Positions 8,446 to 16,428 of a DNA stretch of 64,000 nt are shown here, piece by piece. The first letter of the stretch is position 1; every line of letters begins with the position of its first letter. The stretch is from NCBI RefSeq assembly GCF_000758725.1, contig NZ_CP009428.1:2914001-2978000 (forward strand). The letters are read 5' to 3'. The position numbers were made by a program, and so were the translations under genes. The stretch comes from Paenibacillus odorifer (GTDB lineage: Bacteria; Bacillota; Bacilli; Paenibacillales; Paenibacillaceae). Under the pieces are notes generated by a model, which was not told the DNA's origin, did no database searches, and saw only the letters and a program-made list of their open reading frames with translations.

Positions 8446-9912
8446 ATGAAGAAGATAATTATTACTACTTTACTTAGTATTTCATTATTAGCTGTAACCG
8501 CATGCAACAACGACACGGCTAACTCTGGCAACACAAACAGCGGACCTGAGCCTGTTCAGCCTGTCTTTAAAAATGTTTCTGTACATGATCCATCCATTAT
8601 TTTGGCTGATAATAAGTACTATGTGTTTGGCTCTCATTTGGCTTCTGCTAAATCCGACGACCTGATGTCCTGGACTCAATTGTCCTCTGGAGTTGTTGAT
8701 GGAAACGTACTCATCCCGAATGTCAAAGAGGAATTAAAAGAGGCCTTAACCTGGGGAAAGACGGACACCTTATGGGCTCCGGATGTCATTCAATTGGCGG
8801 ATGGCAAATATTATATGTATTACAACGCTTGTAAAGGCGATTCCCCATTATCAGCACTCGGTATAGCCGTGTCAGACCATATTGAAGGACCTTATAAGAA
8901 CAAAGGGATCTTTCTGAAGTCCGGTATGGTGGGCGCAGGGGATGACGGAGAAACTTATGATGCCACACAAAAGCCGAATGTTGTAGATCCGGATGTGTTC
9001 TTTGATAAAGAAGGCAGATTGTGGATGGTGTATGGTTCTTATTCTGGTGGTATTTTTATTATGGAACTGGATACAAGCACAGGATTCCCACTGCCAGACC
9101 AAGGTTATGGCAAAAAGCTTCTAGGCGCAAATCATGCGCGGATAGAAGCTCCCTATATGCTGTACAGTCCTGAGACGGATTACTACTATCTGTTCTTATC
9201 CTACGGAGGTCTGGCTGCAGATGGCGGATATAACATCCGTGTAGCTCGCTCGAAGACACCTGATGGACCTTTTGAAGATTCTGAGGGCCAGGATATGATC
9301 CATTCACAGGGCACAGCTGGCGTATTGTTTGATGATCCTGCTTATGCTCCTTACGGAGTTAAACTCATGGGGAATTTCGAATTCCTGAATAATGACGATG
9401 AGCTCCCAGTAAGTGGGGAAGGATATGTATCACCAGGACATAACTCCGCATTTTACGATGAAGAGACTGGCAAGTATTATTTGATCTTCCATACACGGTT
9501 CCCGAATCGTGGTGAAAAGCATGAGGTTAGAGTACATCAAATGTTCATGAACGCTGATGGCTGGCCGGTGGTCGCACCACACCGTTATGGCGGCGAGACC
9601 ATTGATAAATATACGAAAGAGCAAATCGCAGGCGAATACAAATATGTAAATCATAATAAAGAGATTACGGCTGATATCGTGCAATCAGAGCTAATTCAAT
9701 TGACGAAGAGTGGTAAAATCAAAGGCGCGGTTAAGGGCAAGTGGAAGCTTATCGACGATCATACTGCGGAGTTAACAATAGGTGGTTCTACTTATAAGGG
9801 TGTGTTCCTGAAAGAGTGGAATGAAGCTACAGCCAGTAATGTTATGACGTTTACTGCGGTTTCTAATGAAGGAATCTCTATCTGGGGAAGTCATGTATCA
9901 CCTTCGGAATAA
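8446..9912 (+). CDS. GH43 arabinan endo-1,5-alpha-L-arabinanase, lipoprotein
   Basis: 488 residues. The N-terminus MKKIIITTLLSISLLAVTAC is a lipoprotein signal with lipobox VTAC. The five-bladed propeller of GH43 follows: VHDPSIIL carries the catalytic base Asp, VVDPDVFFD the pKa-modulating Asp, and ARIEAPYM the acid Glu. A C-terminal domain from about residue 390 resembles that of Bacillus Abn2. It would cut alpha-1,5-linked arabinan of pectin side chains at the cell surface. A possible promoter starts with TTGACT at 8390. Monocistronic between two hairpins. It pairs functionally with the pectate lyase at 25658. Confidence 0.9.
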   Translation: MKKIIITTLLSISLLAVTACNNDTANSGNTNSGPEPVQPVFKNVSVHDPSIILADNKYYVFGSHLASAKSDDLMSWTQLSSGVVDGNVLIPNVKEELKEALTWGKTDTLWAPDVIQLADGKYYMYYNACKGDSPLSALGIAVSDHIEGPYKNKGIFLKSGMVGAGDDGETYDATQKPNVVDPDVFFDKEGRLWMVYGSYSGGIFIMELDTSTGFPLPDQGYGKKLLGANHARIEAPYMLYSPETDYYYLFLSYGGLAADGGYNIRVARSKTPDGPFEDSEGQDMIHSQGTAGVLFDDPAYAPYGVKLMGNFEFLNNDDELPVSGEGYVSPGHNSAFYDEETGKYYLIFHTRFPNRGEKHEVRVHQMFMNADGWPVVAPHRYGGETIDKYTKEQIAGEYKYVNHNKEITADIVQSELIQLTKSGKIKGAVKGKWKLIDDHTAELTIGGSTYKGVFLKEWNEATASNVMTFTAVSNEGISIWGSHVSPSE

Positions 9913-9937
9913 GCTTTTGTAAAGGATTAACAGCAGA

Positions 9938-9981
9938 AGGGGTTTCAACTAGTCGTGTTAAATGGCTAAGTTGAAACCCCT
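9938..9981. terminator. Hairpin between convergent genes
   Basis: Perfect 13-bp stem AGGGGTTTCAACT / AGTTGAAACCCCT with an 18-base loop lies between the arabinanase and the convergent fabF. There is no clear T-run on either side, so it may be a bidirectional barrier rather than a classic terminator. Confidence 0.6.
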
Positions 9982-9995
9982 GTTATAATGTAAGA

Positions 9996-11234
9996 TCAGT
10001 CTTCAAACTTACGGATTACAATAACAGCATTATGGCCACCGAAACCAAATGAATTGGAGATGCCTATTTCGAGATTAGCTTTTCGTGCAATGTTAGGTAC
10101 GTAATCCAAATCACAGATGGAATCAGGCGTGTCCTGATTGATGGTAGGAGGAATGATCCCTTCTTGGATACTCTTAACTAACGCAATGGCTTCTAAGCCG
10201 CCAGCGGCCCCCAAAGCATGTCCAGTCATGGACTTATTAGCGGTTACGGGGATGTGGTACGCATGCTCGCCAAATAATTTTTTAATCGCTAGTGTTTCAG
10301 AGTGGTCTCCTACTACTGTACTTGTCGCGTGTGCGCTGATTACATCTACATTGTGAGGCTGGAGATTAGCTTCATTTAGCGCTAACTTCATAGCTTGATA
10401 GGCACCAATTCCCTCTGGATGAGTGGCAACCATATGATAAGCATCAGAGCTAGCACCATACCCGATCACTTCGCCGTGAATCTTGGCGTTTCTACGCTGA
10501 GCATGGGAGAGTGACTCTAGAATGACTATGCCGCCGCCTTCACCGATTACAAAGCCATCCCGTTCTCCATCGAAAGGACGACTCGCTTTCGTAGGCTCCT
10601 CATTTCGTGTAGATAAAGAGGTGGCATTCCCAAAGCTGGCCAGCGAGATGCCAGTAATAGCAGCTTCAGAACCCCCGGCTATAACGATATCCGCACCGCC
10701 ATAACGAATTAAACGGAAAGCCTCGCCAATCGCAGTATTGCCAATAGAACAAGCTGTTACTGGAGACATGGTCGGGCCGAGAGCTCCAAATTTAATGCTG
10801 ATCATTGCCGCAGCCATATTGGAGATCATCATGGGAATTAAGGTAGGGCTAACTCGATCAGGACCACGATCCTTCAGGACCGTACCTTGATCCATCAAGG
10901 TCTGAATTCCTCCAACGCCAGATCCTACATAAACGCCAAGTCTCTCCTTGTCAATCTTATCAAGCTGGAGATCAGAATGTTTCCAAGCCTCTTCAGTAGC
11001 TGCGAGGGCAAACTGACTGAATCTGTCCATTCGGCGTGCCTCTTTACGGCCAAATCTGCCCTCTGCATCGAAATCACGTACTTCGCCAGCAATCCTCGTC
11101 TTAAAACCTGTTGTATCAAATGAAGTAATCGGGGATATACCCGACTCACCAGAAATTAGCCGATCCCAAAATTGCCCGATTGTATTCCCAAGTGGTGAGA
11201 TTAAGCCCATGCCTGTAATCACTACGCGTTCCAT
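9996..11234 (-). CDS. fabF: Beta-ketoacyl-ACP synthase II
   Basis: 412 residues, normal for FabF. The catalytic triad is Cys162 (SPVTACSIGN), His302 (ISAHATSTV) and His339 (KSMTGHALGAAGG). KAS II condenses malonyl-ACP with a growing acyl-ACP. The nucleophile context ACSIGN differs from the usual ACATG, and SAHATS replaces the usual NAHGTS, so this may be a second, specialised copy rather than the main housekeeping enzyme. It stands alone and not in a fab cluster, and is divergent from an MmyB-type regulator; shared TATACTA elements lie between the two starts. A good GAGGAGG site is present. Confidence 0.92.
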   Translation of the reverse strand: MERVVITGMGLISPLGNTIGQFWDRLISGESGISPITSFDTTGFKTRIAGEVRDFDAEGRFGRKEARRMDRFSQFALAATEEAWKHSDLQLDKIDKERLGVYVGSGVGGIQTLMDQGTVLKDRGPDRVSPTLIPMMISNMAAAMISIKFGALGPTMSPVTACSIGNTAIGEAFRLIRYGGADIVIAGGSEAAITGISLASFGNATSLSTRNEEPTKASRPFDGERDGFVIGEGGGIVILESLSHAQRRNAKIHGEVIGYGASSDAYHMVATHPEGIGAYQAMKLALNEANLQPHNVDVISAHATSTVVGDHSETLAIKKLFGEHAYHIPVTANKSMTGHALGAAGGLEAIALVKSIQEGIIPPTINQDTPDSICDLDYVPNIARKANLEIGISNSFGFGGHNAVIVIRKFED

Positions 11235-11250
11235 AATGAACCTCCTCAGC

Positions 11251-11262
11251 TAGTGTATACTA
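11251..11262. promoter_or_regulatory. Candidate operator 1 in the fabF/regulator intergenic region
   Basis: TAGTGTATACTA is a near-palindrome with the half-site TATACTA at 11256-11262, just upstream of the fabF ribosome binding site. The same heptamer recurs twice in the second element 46 bp away. Confidence 0.4.
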
Positions 11263-11287
11263 GTATTTTTTCATTTTATTTATCCTA

Positions 11288-11316
11288 TTACAAGTTATCG
11301 TTTATCCTAGTATAAT
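11288..11316 (+). promoter_or_regulatory. Candidate promoter of the MmyB-type regulator
   Basis: Weak -35 TTACAA at 11288-11293 and perfect -10 TATAAT at 11311-11316 with a 17-base spacer. The -10 overlaps the left half of operator 2, which would allow autoregulation. Confidence 0.45.
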
Positions 11317-11329
11317 TTGTACTATACTA
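11308..11329. promoter_or_regulatory. Candidate operator 2: inverted TATACTA repeat
   Basis: TAGTATA (11308-11314) and TATACTA (11323-11329) form a perfect 7-bp inverted repeat with an 8-base spacer. The position over the -10 region suggests repression by the adjacent regulator. Confidence 0.5.
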
Positions 11330-11361
11330 AAGGAACAGGAATCCCAAAGTGGAGGTAGCTT

Positions 11362-12222
11362 ATGGCTAATCAAACAAGATTACAAGCATTATCCGATTTT
11401 TTGAAAGCACGTCGTGCGGCCATTTCACCAAGCTCTGTAGGCTTGCCGGAAGGCGCACGCAGAAGAACGCCAGGACTCCGCAGGGAAGAGGTTGCACAGC
11501 TTGCAGGGGTAAGCAGCACCTGGTATACGTGGCTTGAACAAGGCAGAGATATAAAAGTCTCGTCATCTGTTTTGGACTGTATTGCCACTGCACTTAGGCT
11601 GACTAAAGATGAGCGGAAGTATCTTTTTGCACTGGCTTTAGAAACTGGAACTGGAACCACACCCTACCCGCAAGATGAATCTTCTGTAATTAGTCCTTCG
11701 CTGCAGAAAATTTTACAGGAACTCAAATATTGTCCTACGATAATTTCTGATAGACGTTGCGGGATCGTCGGTTGGAATGATGCTGCCGCGCATGTTTTTC
11801 TTGATTTCTCAAAGCTGCCCATCGAAGAGCGGAATATGATCCGATTGTTATTTGTTCGTAAGGAGTTCAGACGCTTAGCGGTGAATTGGGAACAGTTCGT
11901 CAGCGGTTATCTTTCTATCTTCAGAGCGTATTACGGACAGTATGTAGAGGATTATTGGTATGATGAATTTATAGAGGAATTGAAAGAATTGCATCCGGCT
12001 TTTAATGAGATGTGGGAGCAAAGTCGGGTTAGTTCGGCCCCGGATGTGTTACTAGAATTCAGACATGCCAAGGCGGGGAAAATGTTATTTCATCTTACCT
12101 CTTTGCAGGTTCATGGCAGTGCCGATTTACGATGCAGCATCTATACTCCTGCGGGAGATTCGAATACTGAAACCAAGCTAAAGCAGCTTATGGAGCAGCA
12201 TACAATAGAAGGATTAAGCTAG
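11362..12222 (+). CDS. XRE-family regulator with MmyB-like ligand-binding domain
   Basis: 286 residues with a GGAGG site. The N-terminal helix-turn-helix (about 10-85) contains RRRTPGLRREEVAQLAGVS and WYTWLEQGR, the typical signature of the MmyB group. The C-terminal half (about 105-270) matches the MmyB-like ligand-binding fold; a solved relative was reported with a bound fatty acid, as I recall. Divergent from fabF with TATACTA repeats between, so a lipid-responsive regulator of fabF is a reasonable but untested idea. In other bacteria this group often controls a neighbouring oxidoreductase. Confidence 0.88.
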   Translation: MANQTRLQALSDFLKARRAAISPSSVGLPEGARRRTPGLRREEVAQLAGVSSTWYTWLEQGRDIKVSSSVLDCIATALRLTKDERKYLFALALETGTGTTPYPQDESSVISPSLQKILQELKYCPTIISDRRCGIVGWNDAAAHVFLDFSKLPIEERNMIRLLFVRKEFRRLAVNWEQFVSGYLSIFRAYYGQYVEDYWYDEFIEELKELHPAFNEMWEQSRVSSAPDVLLEFRHAKAGKMLFHLTSLQVHGSADLRCSIYTPAGDSNTETKLKQLMEQHTIEGLS

Positions 12223-12234
12223 ATTCACATAGAG

Positions 12235-12270
12235 AAGCATCCCTAGCTGAACTTTCAGCTAGAGATGCTT
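12235..12270. terminator. Hairpin between convergent genes
   Basis: 17-bp stem with one mismatch, from AAGCATCCCTAGCTGAA to TTCAGCTAGAGATGCTT. It lies between the regulator and the convergent small protein gene. No T-run. Confidence 0.55.
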
Positions 12271-12282
12271 AATACTACACTA

Positions 12283-12570
12283 TTAGAAATCTGATGTTGA
12301 AATTTCAATAGTTCCGAATGTGGTGCCAGCAGGAGTGCTTAAGAGTGCAGCTACCAAAAGGGCATGAACTGCAAGCGTAAGGCTATTGAACGCTGGAATC
12401 GTGTATGTGATAACTGGAGCATTCACACGAGTGATTACTAAATCTACTGGGAAGTTGGAGTTATTGTTCACAGTAACAGCAGCGTTAATACCACCTGCAA
12501 GGTTTTCATAATAAGATTTACCAATGACAGGGGCTAAATTGAAATATTGAATCGGTAATACGATGGCCAT
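12283..12570 (-). CDS. Small beta-strand-rich protein, possible spore surface or appendage protein
   Basis: 95 residues, no cysteine, no signal peptide. After MAIVLPIQYFNLAP come alternating hydrophobic strands (AVTVNNNSNFPVDLVITRV, ITYTIPAFNSLTLAVHAL, FGTIEIS), the layout of a small jelly roll. The pattern faintly recalls DUF3992 endospore appendage subunits, but their Cys residues are absent, so this is only a guess. A strong AGGAGG site and a sigma-E/K-like CATAGAATA upstream support a real gene possibly made in the mother cell. A second Cys-free beta-rich protein is at 21613. Confidence 0.6.
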   Translation of the reverse strand: MAIVLPIQYFNLAPVIGKSYYENLAGGINAAVTVNNNSNFPVDLVITRVNAPVITYTIPAFNSLTLAVHALLVAALLSTPAGTTFGTIEISTSDF

Positions 12571-12599
12571 AGTAACGACCTCCTTTTCGTTTGATAGGA

Positions 12600-12608
12600 T
12601 ATTCTATG
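12600..12608 (-). promoter_or_regulatory. Possible mother-cell sigma (E/K) -10 element
   Basis: On the minus strand CATAGAATA fits the CATANNNTA -10 of sigma-E/K promoters, 30 bases before the ATG. No convincing -35 was found. Confidence 0.25.
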
Positions 12609-12663
12609 TTGAAAATCTATTAATGCTAGAGCGAATGCCATGGTGAATTAGCACTTTTTGATA

Positions 12664-12720
12664 GAAAAAACCGGGGATGTCCTATAGCCATTTAGAAAGT
12701 GGCTGGGACAACCCCGGTTT
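12664..12720 (-). terminator. Rho-independent terminator of the MFS gene
   Basis: Long interrupted stem with outer arms AAAACCGGGG and ACCCCGGTTT plus inner GTCC/GGAC and AGCCA/TGGCT pairs. On the minus strand it is followed by a run of six T. Confidence 0.85.
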
Positions 12721-12732
12721 ATTTTGGTACAC

Positions 12733-13878
12733 TTAATTCGTTTTTTTTCGATAAAACAGATACAGTATCAATCCGAACAGCATGCCGACAAACGACATCG
12801 CGGAGATCGTTAAGTAAAGAGCTTTACCCCCAAAGGCATCATATAATGCCCCGCCAGCATAAGAAGCCAGGATACCTGATACACCGAAGAACAACAGTGC
12901 AAGTACGGTCTGGCCTGTAGCACGCCATTCCTCGGGTACAATACTGTACAGGTATTGAATAGCAGCCGAGTAGAACACAGGGAAGGTAAGAATTTGTAGA
13001 ATCTGCAAATAGGCTAATAAGTGTGGATCAGTGATCCAAGCTGAAATAAAGAAACGAAGGAAATAGAAGCCTCCGGAAATCGATATGATGATCAGTTCTT
13101 TTCCTTTACGCAACCACCAGAAGCTTAATGCAAAGACAATGATTTCACTTATTGCCGCGAGGAAAAACGATTGGCCTACCAATTGAGGACTGCCACCAAG
13201 CTCACGAATATAAACTCCAATAAATGTATCGTTCATTCGTGCGGGTACAGAGCTAATAAATATGAGCACCAGAAACATCAATGTCTTTTTGTTGCCAAAA
13301 AAGTGCTTGAGGCTATCCAGCGTGACCGGCTTACCTGTGACGGGGGCATCTGGCATGTTCCAGCTTACTATAAAGCTTATAAGGCAAATGGCAACAAACA
13401 GAAGAGCAATTCCATGAGAGCCGAAAAAACCAAGCACATAGCCAGTAATCAAAGCCATTACACCATAACCTAGCGCACCATATGTACGGATAGAACCATA
13501 GCTAATTCCAGCCGCCTCAGAGACTCGGAAATTCAAGCTTTCTGTCAGCGGATCAATGGGCATCAAGAAGAAATACAGCAGCATAGCAAAAAGAATGAGA
13601 ACAGCATAACTGCTGGAATCGAACAAAAAGTATCCGGTCACCGCTGAGCATAACAGCAGAGCTAACAGCACTTTGCGGATGGTTTTTGTTTTATCACTAA
13701 TCATCCCCCATAAAGGTTGAGCAATGATGGTAACAAAACCACCAGTTCCAATAATTAAGCCGATTTGTGATGGGCTTAGACCTTGTTCACTTAGATAGAC
13801 TGGCAGAAAGGGAATAAACATGGCCAGCAGAGCAAAATACAAAAAGTTAAACCCTCGTAAAAGATTTGGTGCATTCAT
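12733..13878 (-). CDS. MFS transporter, LacY/HcaT-like (MFS_1_like)
   Basis: 381 residues with about 12 hydrophobic segments. The start NLLRGFNFLYFALLAMFIPF and the loop GMISDKTKTIRK after TM2 are typical of the MFS_1_like group (Bacillus YwbF, HcaT, LacY). It probably moves a small organic compound with protons; substrate unknown. Monocistronic with its own terminator. The neighbouring exonuclease gene is divergent. Confidence 0.85.
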   Translation of the reverse strand: MNAPNLLRGFNFLYFALLAMFIPFLPVYLSEQGLSPSQIGLIIGTGGFVTIIAQPLWGMISDKTKTIRKVLLALLLCSAVTGYFLFDSSSYAVLILFAMLLYFFLMPIDPLTESLNFRVSEAAGISYGSIRTYGALGYGVMALITGYVLGFFGSHGIALLFVAICLISFIVSWNMPDAPVTGKPVTLDSLKHFFGNKKTLMFLVLIFISSVPARMNDTFIGVYIRELGGSPQLVGQSFFLAAISEIIVFALSFWWLRKGKELIIISISGGFYFLRFFISAWITDPHLLAYLQILQILTFPVFYSAAIQYLYSIVPEEWRATGQTVLALLFFGVSGILASYAGGALYDAFGGKALYLTISAMSFVGMLFGLILYLFYRKKTN

Positions 13879-14066
13879 AAGTTTTTTTACCTCACGTGTT
13901 AGAAAATTTGTATAGAGTCAATTTTGCTATTGTATCATGGATAGTAAATGATTAGGATATAAATCTATTCGCGGAATTGCTCAAGATGACCCTAATCCTC
14001 TATAAATTTCTGGTCGTTATATGATAAACTGGTTACTATCAAAGCAAAATGCAAGGAGAAACGTTA

Positions 14067-14834
14067 ATGATAAATTTGGTATCATGGAATGTGAATGGCC
14101 TTCGGGCCTGTGTGAAAAAAGGGTTTGATGAATATTTTAAGGAAGTAGAAGCAGATATTTTCTGTGTTCAGGAGACAAAGCTGCAAGAAGGGCAGATTGT
14201 TCTGGAACAGGGTGAAGAATACAATCAATATTGGAATTATGCAGTGAAAAAAGGGTATTCAGGCACAGCTATATTCACCAAAATCAAGCCGATCTCTGCG
14301 AGATACGGAATGGAAGAGGATGAAGAAGCGGAAGGCCGGATTATTACGCTGGAGTTCGAACATTTTTATCTAGTGAATGTGTATACACCAAATGCCAAAC
14401 GAGATCTGGCTAGATTGGATTACAGAATGGAATGGGAGGACCGCTTCCGCAATTACCTTCTGGAACTGGACAAGCTAAAACCAGTCGTTGTATGCGGCGA
14501 TATGAACGTAGCCCATCAGGATATTGATATCAAAAATGCTAAAGCTAACCGCGGAAACTCTGGCTTTACCGATGAAGAAAGAGGAAAAATGAGTACGCTG
14601 CTGGAGTCCGGCTTCATAGATACCTTTAGATATTTTCATCCAGAGCTTGAAGGCGTTTATTCATGGTGGTCTTATATGCCGAAGGTGAGAGAACGGAATG
14701 TAGGCTGGCGGATTGATTATTTCCTAGCTTCTTCTAGACTTGCACCTAATCTGCTGGATGCCCAAATTGATTGCCACATTATGGGGAGCGATCATTGCCC
14801 GGTCATCCTCAAGCTTGCTGATTTCACTGACTAG
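14067..14834 (+). CDS. exoA: Exodeoxyribonuclease III / AP endonuclease
   Basis: 255 residues, normal for Bacillus ExoA. The start ATG at 14067 is chosen for its AAGGAG site and because SWNVNGLRA, the first strand of the fold, follows; an ATG 18 bases earlier lacks a site. Metal and catalytic residues appear in CVQETKL, GDMNVAHQD, WRIDYFLAS and GSDHCPV. It cleaves DNA at abasic sites in base excision repair. Ends in a strong bidirectional terminator. Confidence 0.95.
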   Translation: MINLVSWNVNGLRACVKKGFDEYFKEVEADIFCVQETKLQEGQIVLEQGEEYNQYWNYAVKKGYSGTAIFTKIKPISARYGMEEDEEAEGRIITLEFEHFYLVNVYTPNAKRDLARLDYRMEWEDRFRNYLLELDKLKPVVVCGDMNVAHQDIDIKNAKANRGNSGFTDEERGKMSTLLESGFIDTFRYFHPELEGVYSWWSYMPKVRERNVGWRIDYFLASSRLAPNLLDAQIDCHIMGSDHCPVILKLADFTD

Positions 14835-14846
14835 GATCGAATATTT

Positions 14847-14889
14847 AAAAGGCCGCTAAGTCTCTTTAAAGGACGAAGCGGCCTTTTTT
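14847..14889. terminator. Bidirectional rho-independent terminator
   Basis: Stem GGCCGCT (14851-14857) / AGCGGCC (14877-14883), flanked by AAAA before and TTTTTT after, between convergent exoA and the serine hydrolase gene. Confidence 0.85.
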
Positions 14890-14901
14890 ATTCATTAAGA
14901 A

Positions 14902-16341
14902 TTATAGTCTGCCAATGATCTCAGGGAATTCAGTCGGTCCCATATTCACATTAAACTTTTGTTTAAGAATTAGCTGCTTCTCTAGTAAGATTATTTCAAG
15001 AGTTATGCAAAAAGGCATTTCAATAAACAATAAAGTGAGCTGCAGCTGATCATCAGCAACCCAAGTAAAGCTGGACATGATTCGGTTCAAGGAAGCATCA
15101 ATGATCTGTGCGAAGCTTTCGAGCCATTCCCCTCGACCAAGACAGATCACAGAATCCTCTCCAGTCTTAAATTGTAAAGTAACTGCAGCTTCGTTGTTAT
15201 TGAAAGAGATAGAGAAGGTGTCCAAGGCAAATTGGTTGTCATCGAGCTTATAGGTTAAGCTGTTTATTCGTTCTTCTTGTGATGAAGATGGCTGCAGTTG
15301 TGGCGGTTGGATAGATAAATACTTTAATTGTTCAACCAAGTGGGCAGAAGCAGCAGGCTCTAATGGCAAGGGTGCTTGCTCCATCGCGGGAAGCAGATGT
15401 TCCCACACAGCATTCAACATTCCTTGTATACTGTCTGATGCAGCAGTAGTAATAATTACGGCATCTTGCTCCGGAAGCACGACACAGAGTTGACCGAAGG
15501 CGCCATCTGCCCGGTAGGCACCGTGCTGGCATTGCCAGAACTGATACCCATATCCCATTGCCCAGTCATGATCGCCTTCGCCATTGGAAATATGTTTGGA
15601 AGTAGCCTCATTAATCCACTTTTCAGGCAGAACCCGTTGATTATTCCAGATTCCTTTTTGTAAGTATAGCTGGCCGAATTTAGCGATATCCTCGGTTGTA
15701 ATGTTTAAGCCAAATCCCCCTGTGTTAATTCCGCGTGGACAAGACTCCCACGTTGCGCCGTGAATGCCCAGAGGAACGAAGAGGCGTGGTTCTAAATATT
15801 CTAGCAGTGTTTGGCCAGTAACCCGTTGAAGGATCGCGGCCAGCATGTAAGTAGCACCGGTATTATATAGGAAATGTGTACCTGGTTGTTTCTCGACCGG
15901 GACGGAGAAGAAAGCCTTCACCCAATTCCCGTCTGCACTTTTGCGAAGTGTGTCCATAGTATCCACGACATGTCCGGTACCCATCATCAATAGATGTCTG
16001 ATTGTCATATTGGTTAGATTGTCTGTGATTGGATCAGGAGCATCTTCAGGGAAAAAGGATAGGACAGAATCATCGAGGGTGACGAGTTTCTCTGTAACAG
16101 CAAACCCGATTGCGGTTGAGGTGAAACTTTTGCTAAGTGAAAATAACATATGCGGAAGATCGGACCTGTAAGGGGCCCACCAGCCTTCAGAGACCACATA
16201 ACCATGTCGAAGTAGCATAAAGCTGTGCAGGCCTAAATTTTGTTCCTCTACTGCACTAATAAAGCTGGATATTGCGGTTGATGAAATGCCCTGTTCTTCT
16301 GGAAGACTTCTAGATAACCGCAAGCTGCTTGTAGTTTCCAT
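14902..16341 (-). CDS. Serine hydrolase, beta-lactamase class C / esterase family
   Basis: 479 residues. The ATG at 16341 is chosen because AGGAGATG lies 6 bases upstream; a TTG 57 bases earlier is in frame but weaker. The N-terminal about 330 residues hold the beta-lactamase-type fold with SxxK in LFSLSKSFTST (nucleophile Ser) and the Tyr of YNTGATYM. The last about 120 residues form an extra beta-rich domain. No signal peptide is seen, so it is probably cytoplasmic, an esterase or peptide amidase-like enzyme rather than a resistance beta-lactamase. Substrate unknown. Confidence 0.87.
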   Translation of the reverse strand: METTSSLRLSRSLPEEQGISSTAISSFISAVEEQNLGLHSFMLLRHGYVVSEGWWAPYRSDLPHMLFSLSKSFTSTAIGFAVTEKLVTLDDSVLSFFPEDAPDPITDNLTNMTIRHLLMMGTGHVVDTMDTLRKSADGNWVKAFFSVPVEKQPGTHFLYNTGATYMLAAILQRVTGQTLLEYLEPRLFVPLGIHGATWESCPRGINTGGFGLNITTEDIAKFGQLYLQKGIWNNQRVLPEKWINEATSKHISNGEGDHDWAMGYGYQFWQCQHGAYRADGAFGQLCVVLPEQDAVIITTAASDSIQGMLNAVWEHLLPAMEQAPLPLEPAASAHLVEQLKYLSIQPPQLQPSSSQEERINSLTYKLDDNQFALDTFSISFNNNEAAVTLQFKTGEDSVICLGRGEWLESFAQIIDASLNRIMSSFTWVADDQLQLTLLFIEMPFCITLEIILLEKQLILKQKFNVNMGPTEFPEIIGRL

Positions 16342-16428
16342 ACGCTCATCTCCTAAATTTTGAGAATGCTCACCTCCTAATTCTATAATAATTTCCAATG
16401 TTAAAATACCCTTTAAAAAATAACTAGT

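Noticed and set aside
14902..16341. Antibiotic-resistance beta-lactamase
   Set aside because: No signal peptide and a long extra C-terminal domain; it fits the broad class C-like esterase/peptidase family.
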